This document shows, one piece after another, positions 58,801-64,000 of a stretch of 64,000 nucleotides of DNA. Source of the DNA: Tetracentron sinense (lineage: Eukaryota > Streptophyta > Magnoliopsida > Trochodendrales > Trochodendraceae); NCBI GenBank assembly GCA_015143295.1, contig CM026554.1, positions 31,571,531 through 31,635,530 of the forward strand. The letters are read 5' to 3'. How positions within the stretch are numbered: position 1 is the stretch's first letter; every line of letters begins with the position of its first letter. The translations under genes and the position numbers were made by a program. The notes beneath the pieces are model-generated. The model was not told the DNA's origin. It saw only the letters and a program-made list of their open reading frames with translations, and made no database searches.

Positions 58801-59630
58801 TCTAGGACGTCACTCACTACCGCAGCATAGTTGGTGCACTTCAATATCTTACTTTAACTCGACCGGATCTTTCCTTTAGCGTCAACTCAGTGTGCCAGTT
58901 CATGCACTCACCGACGACAGCACATTTTCAAGCCGTTAAGCGTATATTACGATACGTTAAGGGCACTCTCCATCATGGCATTCAGATCTATGCTGAGTCT
59001 CCTACCACCCTTACGGGTTACTCTGATGCCGATTGGGCTGGTTGTCCTGACACCCGTCGTTCCACATCTGGATTTGCTCTCTTCTTGGGGAATAATCTCA
59101 TATCTTGGAGTGCCAAAAAGCAATCCACCGTGTCCCGTTCTAGTGCTGAAGCTGAGTATCGGGCTCTTGCTAATGCCGCTGCCGAAATCACTTGGGTGAC
59201 ATTTCTCTTACAAGCACTGCATGTCTATCTTCATACATCTCCCATGATTTATTGTGACAATCAAAGTGCTATTTCCATGAGCTCCAATCCGGTATTCCAT
59301 GCTCGCTCCAAGCACATTGAGCTTGACTATCATTTCATTCGGGAAAAGGTTGCCACGAATCAGCTTCAAATTAAATTTGTTCCCTCCAACCTCCAAGTTG
59401 CTGATATATTCACCAAGAGCCTTCCTCGTCATTCCTTACGGTTTCTAGCATCCAAGTTGAATCTTCGTGACTTCACCACATTCAACTTGAGGGGGGATAT
59501 TGAACAATCTCATATAACAGATATTGTGACAGAGAGAAATATTGAACAATCTCATATGACAGATATTGTGACAGAGAGAAATTCTTCAATCAAGGAAGCT
59601 ACTTCAGCACATATGGAAAGTTACAGATAA
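55830..59630 (+). pseudogene. Ale-like Copia pol (one premature stop)
   Basis: One frame holds: zinc knuckle CQICGRGGHTALEC (about 56004); protease YPDSGATAHMT (about 56137); GAG-pre-integrase IWHNRLGH; integrase with HFDIWGPSP, CDGGQEFAS and NGRAERKHRS; RT with WIYKTKLKADG, KNAFLHGYLQEEVYMDQPPG and YVDDIILTGS; then TAG at 58803-58805. The frame continues in register with the end of RT and RNase [37 protein letters not shown] and [13 protein letters not shown]. Catalytic residues are intact, so a single nonsense codon is the main lesion. The frame reads past the polypurine tract into the 3' LTR, ending at 59630 after the duplicated peptide [14 protein letters not shown]. Confidence 0.92.
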
Positions 59631-59903
59631 CACTTTCTCATTCAAGGAAAGCTACAGATCTTCTTCAATCAAAAGTTTAGATAGAAATCTTGACTTAAAG
59701 GAATTGCATATATCCTCTTTCTATTTTTTAAATTCTATGTAATCTTGTACTCTGTACACTCTCTTGATTATATATACTAAAACAAGGGGAACAAGCTACT
59801 CACGTGGAGAGCTTAGAATTTCTTCCTGTGCACATTGCACAAACTCTCTAGTGTCCCTTTCTTGTCTCTTGCAATATTATCTAAGGATTCTCTAATCCTT
59901 TTA
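59498..59903 (+). repeat. Ale-like 3' LTR
   Basis: 406 bp, nearly identical to 54552-54957 and followed by the target duplication ATTAT (59904-59908). Confidence 0.93.
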
Positions 59904-61250
59904 ATTATCCTCATTTAAGTAAGCACTATCGAATTTCTCCGGCTTATATCTTTGATTTTATGCGTAAAGTGGTGGATTATCTTCTCATCATTTCGTAGTT
60001 CTCTTTCGTTTGATTTAATAGTATATTTGCATGTATTTATACATGTTCAGAAAGATCGCATGCAAAACTTTTTTTCTTAAGAGAGACTTATTACGTGTGT
60101 TTATTTTTGCAGGATCCCTAACTCAAACCATTATCAGGATTAGAGAAGATAAAGTTCAAAGGCCCATGCTCGTGTCTAAATTCTAAAACATAAGCCCAAG
60201 TTAAAGTTCAAGTTTTAAAAGTCAAGAAACCCAAGTCAAGAAGAATCCAAAACTAAAGTCCAAGGCACAAAACCCACAAGTCAAGAAGTCAAAGAAGGAG
60301 AAGGGAAAGTCCAAAAAAGGGCTAGTGTTTCCATTATATAAAGAAGGAGAAGAGAAAGTCCAAAAAAAAAGGGGGCTAGTGTTTCCAACGAAGAAGAAGG
60401 GAATGTCTGAAAAGGTGGCTAATGTTTCCTTTTAAGAGAATTTAAGAAGAAGAAGGAAGGGCTGGACATCCAACCCTATATATATACCTTGGGGGACTTC
60501 CCTAGCACTCCACTTGGGAGTTTTGGGTCTCTTCTCTCTCCTCTCTCTTCCACTCCCACTCTCTTAGCTCTTCTTTGTTAGTTTGTTTTGTTTTTCTTTT
60601 ATTTTACCTTTAATTATTTACTTGTAATGTTTAGCAAATTATTAAGGAGGATGGCAACTTCAATTATGATTGGCTAAACATCATTCTAAGGTTTGGGATT
60701 TGAAGTTTATCCTGACTTATGTGGACGATGTGGATGGTTTAGTTATTAATGTTAATTGAATGATTATTCTTATTTTGGTTAATTTTTTCCTTCTATATGT
60801 TCTTTGATTTCATATGATCTATTGATATATGGAATGCTTGGATCCCCTGTGAGTTGGAGACAAATTTTTTTTAAAATTTCTTTAATTATTCAGTTGGATT
60901 AATGATTCGTGGTTTTATCGTATTATTTTTCATTTAAATTATATCCTTATTTAATTCTAAATACGTTTTCATCCAAATCTAAGCATAAGGAGGGATAAGT
61001 GGATTTTCCTGAAGCTTTAGACCTCTTTCTCTTGTTTTACATTATCAGTGATTTTTGCTCCATTCTCATTGAGTGGAAAACCGATTTTAATCTCTCTCTA
61101 TTTCGTTTGCTCAAGTCTTATTGCACAACAGTCAATCCCTATAGATTCGATCTTGTGCTCACTAGATACGTCAATTGTGTCACTTGTGCACTTGCATGTA
61201 TATTATTTTTACTCTTGATTTTATATCCATTAATTTGATTTATGTTGTAT

Positions 61251-61850
61251 GAGTGTGGATATATAAAAATATTAATTTTTTTTAATAAAATAACATTTAG
61301 TGATTGTAATATACCTTCTCTATTACAAAAATATATATATCGATACTAATATAACGGTTGCTAAATTTAAAAACGTATTGTGATAAGATGAGATCTGTCA
61401 TTAAAAACTGGTTCATAAAAACCCTTTGTCCCCCGCGTATGCCACCTTTTCCCTCTATTTCTCCCCTCTCTCTCGTCGGAACTACTCCTCCGCGTCTTCC
61501 TTGGCACGCCAACCTCCTCCAGTTCCCGTCGTCGCCTTTAATCACTCCGGTAAGTTTCTCTCTCTTTTTCACCTTCTTCTTTCCTCTCTCTACTTTTTTT
61601 CTCCCTCCATGCTCAGATTCTAGTAATGCTGCGCGTGGAGCGCTGCTCCTCTCTCTTTCATCTTGCTGCTCCTCTCTGCTCTCCTCTACTCGTCATGCCT
61701 CTCTCTCTCTCTCTATGAGTATAGAGAATTGCCTGTGTTTTTAATTTAGTTATTAGATATAAATTAGATTAGTTGAAGTTCATTAATTTAATTTAAATTT
61801 TCTAATTTAATTTAGTTGTATCTTTAATTCTTCAACCGCTTAACACAATT
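61251..61850 (+). mobile_element. Second CACTA-like segment with CT-rich leader
   Basis: This flank resembles 44990-45350 in the same orientation. It has AT-rich subterminal motifs (TTTAGTGATTGTAATA, ACGGTTGCTAAATTT), then CATAAAAACCC, then a CT-rich leader with a good splice-donor-like CCGGTAAGT (about 61548). It may be the leader of a transposase gene whose coding part is not here. The ORF at 61358-61744 is low-complexity and not credible as a protein. 61745-61850 is AT-rich and unassigned. Confidence 0.4.
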
Positions 61851-63651
61851 GATGCTTTAACCCTAAGGGCTGAAACTTGATTAGTTGTAATTAACAAGTT
61901 TTACAGGGGATATTGTTGAATCCCAATGATTAATTAGTGAATCTAACCATAGTTAATAGGAGTTAAAGGGGATACATGTTGGCATGTGGGTGCAATTGAA
62001 CTCGGGAAGAGTTTGGTTGTCATCTAGTGTCCATCAGATTAACTTATGAAATTAAGGATAGTTTGTTAGGGCAGTGATTAGCCCACCGCGATTTTGACTA
62101 TTTAGTGATCAAATGTCGTGTCCACGCGTCCCTTTCAACACCCCTTTAACTATGGTTAAGTTTAAGAAAATTAAGGCAATTGTTATTTTTTTTCTTTCTA
62201 AAAACCAAGGTTAGATTGCTTAATTCTAGGGGTGAGTAAATCTTAACCACAGTTCATGATTGGTGTTAAAAAAGGGGCATGGACCAACGAGGACTGCACA
62301 TTCCACTCCATAATGGAATGCAGCCATAAGTTAAACATTTCCCATTTTTTTATGGAATAGGTTTGTAATTGCGATTCGAGAACGTGAGAAAAGGGTAGGG
62401 TTGTCCTACACCTTGTTGGATTATATCCATTATCTATGTGGTCCAACACATTATTTTCTAACAAAATAAAACCAATTTTGACTTCCATGATTTTCAATGT
62501 GCTTGGGAAGATCCTAATGTAATTAGGGTCCATTCTTTGGCAGAGACTTACATAATCCGGCACTTTGAAAGTTTTGTCAATGAACAATATGCGCATTTTA
62601 AGGATAGTTGCAATTCCCATGAGATTTTAAATGCAGCAAAATGAATGATTTCAAATCTCATAAAAAAATGGTACGGCTTGAATTCTCACGATGGTAAGAA
62701 TTAATCTTGTTAACAATCTTGACAAAGTGACCCAAATTTCCTAAACTACCATGAGGAAGTATAAAGTGCCAAGCTTTATAAGTCTTGCAAAAGAACGGAC
62801 CTTCACGGGACTTCTATTTCCTAGATGGTTGGTGGTTAACCATCTCTTCAAACAAAGGGTCTATCTCTTCAAATGAAGAGGTCTACCTAAACCTAAAAAT
62901 CCATGATGGGAAGGAATCTCTAAGTTGTGTATATAAAAGGGTAGCCGTCCCCTCCTCCAAAAGCTTACATCAAAACCCATCTAAAGTGTATAAAAAGAGA
63001 AGAGAGAGAGGTAGAACTCCCATCAAAAGTTTTCTTGCTTGGTGTTTTTCAAATTCAAGCCAAGAAGTATTTTAGCTCTTAGAGTATTCTGTTATTTAAT
63101 TAATTAATTTATTTAATAAATGTTTCAAGCCTTGATTTTGGGCTTGTGCTTATTTATATTGAGGGATGGGAAATCCAACAAACCTACCGCGAATAAAGGC
63201 CCCTCCATTCTATGTTAAATGCTCCCTCTTCGTTAACAGCTGTTTGGTTTACTAGAAAATAAGGTGTGAAAAAGTAAGGGCAATGGTTGGTGGACCGCAC
63301 ATTTCTATTATGTAGGGGATTAATGTAGGTCTTCATTGGTCCATGCCCCACTTTTTAACACTCACCAACTGTGTTTAAGATTCATTCACCTCTCGAATTA
63401 AGCAATCTAACTTTGGTTTTTAGAAAGAAAAAATCTTAACTTTAATTTAGTTAAGCTTAATCAAGGTTAAAGCAGGGTGTTAAAAGGGACAAGGGAATAC
63501 AACAGTTAGATACATAGCGGATCACATGGTCCACTAATCACTGCTAAAAAGGTAAGGTGAAAGAATCTAATTTTTAGGGTTTAGTTACTCCCAAGATGAA
63601 TCAAACTTGTTAACCGTTGGTTCAAGTTTTAGCCCTTAGGGTTAAAGCATC
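61851..63651. mobile_element. Long inverted-repeat (foldback/MULE-like) element
   Basis: Left arm 61851 to about 62340 and right arm about 63290 to 63651 are imperfect inverted copies. Matching stretches include GATGCTTTAACCCTAAGGGC with its complement, TTTCTTTCTAAAAACCAAGG with its complement, and GGGGCATGGACCAA with its complement. The arms lie on either side of a solo LTR (62414-63180) that inserted later. Without the LTR the element is about 1.03 kb. No transposase coding or target duplication was found, so the class (MULE-like or foldback) is open. Confidence 0.7.
62414..63180 (+). mobile_element. Solo LTR inside the inverted-repeat element
   Basis: The segment starts TGTTGGAT and ends ATCCAACA, an 8-bp inverted terminus typical of plant Copia LTRs, and is 767 bp long. 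It is flanked by CACCT (62409-62413) and AACCT (63181-63185), a 5-bp duplication with one mismatch. A TATA box (GTATATAAAAGGG, about 62929) and a downstream leader with AATAAA (about 63115) fit the U3-R-U5 layout. No second LTR or internal region is present. The 96-codon ORF at 62785-63075 lies across the promoter and is not a real gene. Confidence 0.8.
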
Positions 63652-64000
63652 TACCCTTGGTTTGTAGGAAAAAAAAAGTTAACCGCAACGGTTAAAACCT
63701 GTTGACCATAGTTTAAGTTTTAACAACGGATAAAGTAGATTTATCCTACTTTAGTTAGGTTAACAATGGTTAAAACTTGTTAAGATCAATTTGATTGGTG
63801 AGATTTTTGGGTCAATGGCTGATCCAAATGACCCATATTTTTTAGACTGTGGTTAAAGACTTGATTAATATTAATATGCTGTTTTCTACAGGCTCATATC
63901 TGCGTCCAGACCTTTTAAAGCATCTATTCTTATAATAAATGGTCGATAATATTATGCTTACGAATTGAAAAGTTTTCAAGTAATTATTTATTACATTCCG
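63652..64000. other. Right-end stretch rich in GTTAA motifs
   Basis: The stretch is non-coding, with repeated GGTTAA(C/A) phrases on both strands (63690-63790). It may be an outward continuation of the inverted-repeat element, but pairing with the left side was not clear. Confidence 0.35.

Larger units (their letters stand above)
54552..59903 (+). mobile_element. Ale-like Ty1/Copia retrotransposon, young, nested in the Athila LTR
   Basis: Two LTRs of exactly 406 bp (54552-54957, 59498-59903) differ at about four positions by eye. Both start TATTGAACAATC (probably once TGTTGAAC) and end CTTTTA. A perfect 5-bp duplication ATTAT flanks the element (54547-54551, 59904-59908). A Met-tRNA primer site follows the 5' LTR and a polypurine tract (TTGAGGGGGGA) precedes the 3' LTR. 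Gag and pol have integrase before RT. Compact size and gag type (KLNGNNYLLWRNQ) suggest the Ale/Retrofit lineage. One frameshift and one stop break the polyprotein. Confidence 0.93.
45443..61250 (+). mobile_element. Athila-lineage Ty3/Gypsy retrotransposon with a nested Copia element
   Basis: LTRs of about 1.3 kb begin TGATAAGTGCTTAATT at 45443 and 54524. The right LTR resumes at 59909 after a nested Copia insertion and runs to about 61250. A primer-binding site for Asp-tRNA, gag, protease, RT, RNase H and integrase follow in Gypsy order. The gag (LNLFRFSLKEKVKNWLNSL) and RT (FMDDFSVF) motifs are Athila-type. The LTRs differ by many substitutions and indels and the coding region has many lesions, so it is old. 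No envelope-like ORF is present, and no clear target duplication was found. Confidence 0.88.
54524..61250 (+). repeat. Athila 3' LTR, split by a Copia element
   Basis: The first 28 bp (54524-54551) match the 5' LTR start. The sequence is then interrupted by the Copia element 54552-59903 and its duplicated ATTAT, and resumes at 59909. The palindrome near the TATA box, perfect in the 5' LTR, is mutated here. Confidence 0.88.

Noticed and set aside
61358..61744. 128-codon ORF, Ser/Pro/Leu-rich
   Set aside because: It is translation of a CT-rich leader. No domain is recognisable, and it contains a likely splice donor.
62785..63075. 96-codon ORF
   Set aside because: It lies across the TATA box and leader of a solo LTR and has no similarity recognised.

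Overview
The window is plant nuclear DNA, probably from a flowering plant and most likely a eudicot. It is AT-rich and has no operons. It holds almost every class of plant transposable element and one clearly intact host gene: a four-exon cytochrome P450 of the CYP714 type, read on the minus strand at 40380-42242. I see no tRNA, rRNA or CRISPR structures, and the species cannot be named from this sequence.

Layout, left to right. 42-915 is a non-autonomous CACTA element full of palindromes. 1453-1728 is a hAT-type MITE with an 8-bp target duplication. 2417-3972 is a minus-strand Helitron that has captured exons 1-2 of a KIN-7 kinesin gene. 4372-6729 is a complete solo LTR (Tekay/Del-like chromovirus) with a 5-bp target duplication. 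7246 to about 11990 is a decayed L1-type LINE on the minus strand. 12060-12322 is an LTR-like fragment, followed by a broken copy of the last P450 exon (12323-12652).

12661-39728 is a large, decayed Ty3/Gypsy element of the Tat lineage. It has gag, protease, RT, a second archaeal-type RNase H and integrase. It is rich in tandem hairpin arrays, carries a 194-codon antisense ORF, and has lost all but 28 bp of its 5' LTR. A young SIRE-type Copia element (24917-36110, TSD AATAG) sits inside it and cuts the antisense ORF in two. The SIRE element has an almost intact gag-pol (one stop codon) and an intact envelope-like ORF. The intact P450 gene lies about 650 bp beyond the Tat element.

After the P450 come a Mutator-type MITE (42973-43263, 9-bp TSD), a hAT-like element (43458-43890), a foldback element (about 44035-44405) and a CACTA-like terminus (44886 on). 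45443 to about 61250 is an Athila-lineage Gypsy element. Its 3' LTR is split by a young Ale-like Copia element (54552-59903, TSD ATTAT). The right end is a second CACTA-like segment and then a long inverted-repeat element (61851-63651) that contains a solo LTR (62414-63180).

The region therefore reads as nested insertions around one host gene. Order of events that can be read directly: the Tat element came before SIRE, Athila before Ale, and the foldback element before its solo LTR. A recurring theme is that several unrelated elements carry arrays of short perfect palindromes, and in SIRE these lie next to TATA boxes. Lineage names rest on motif recognition by eye, not on database searches.
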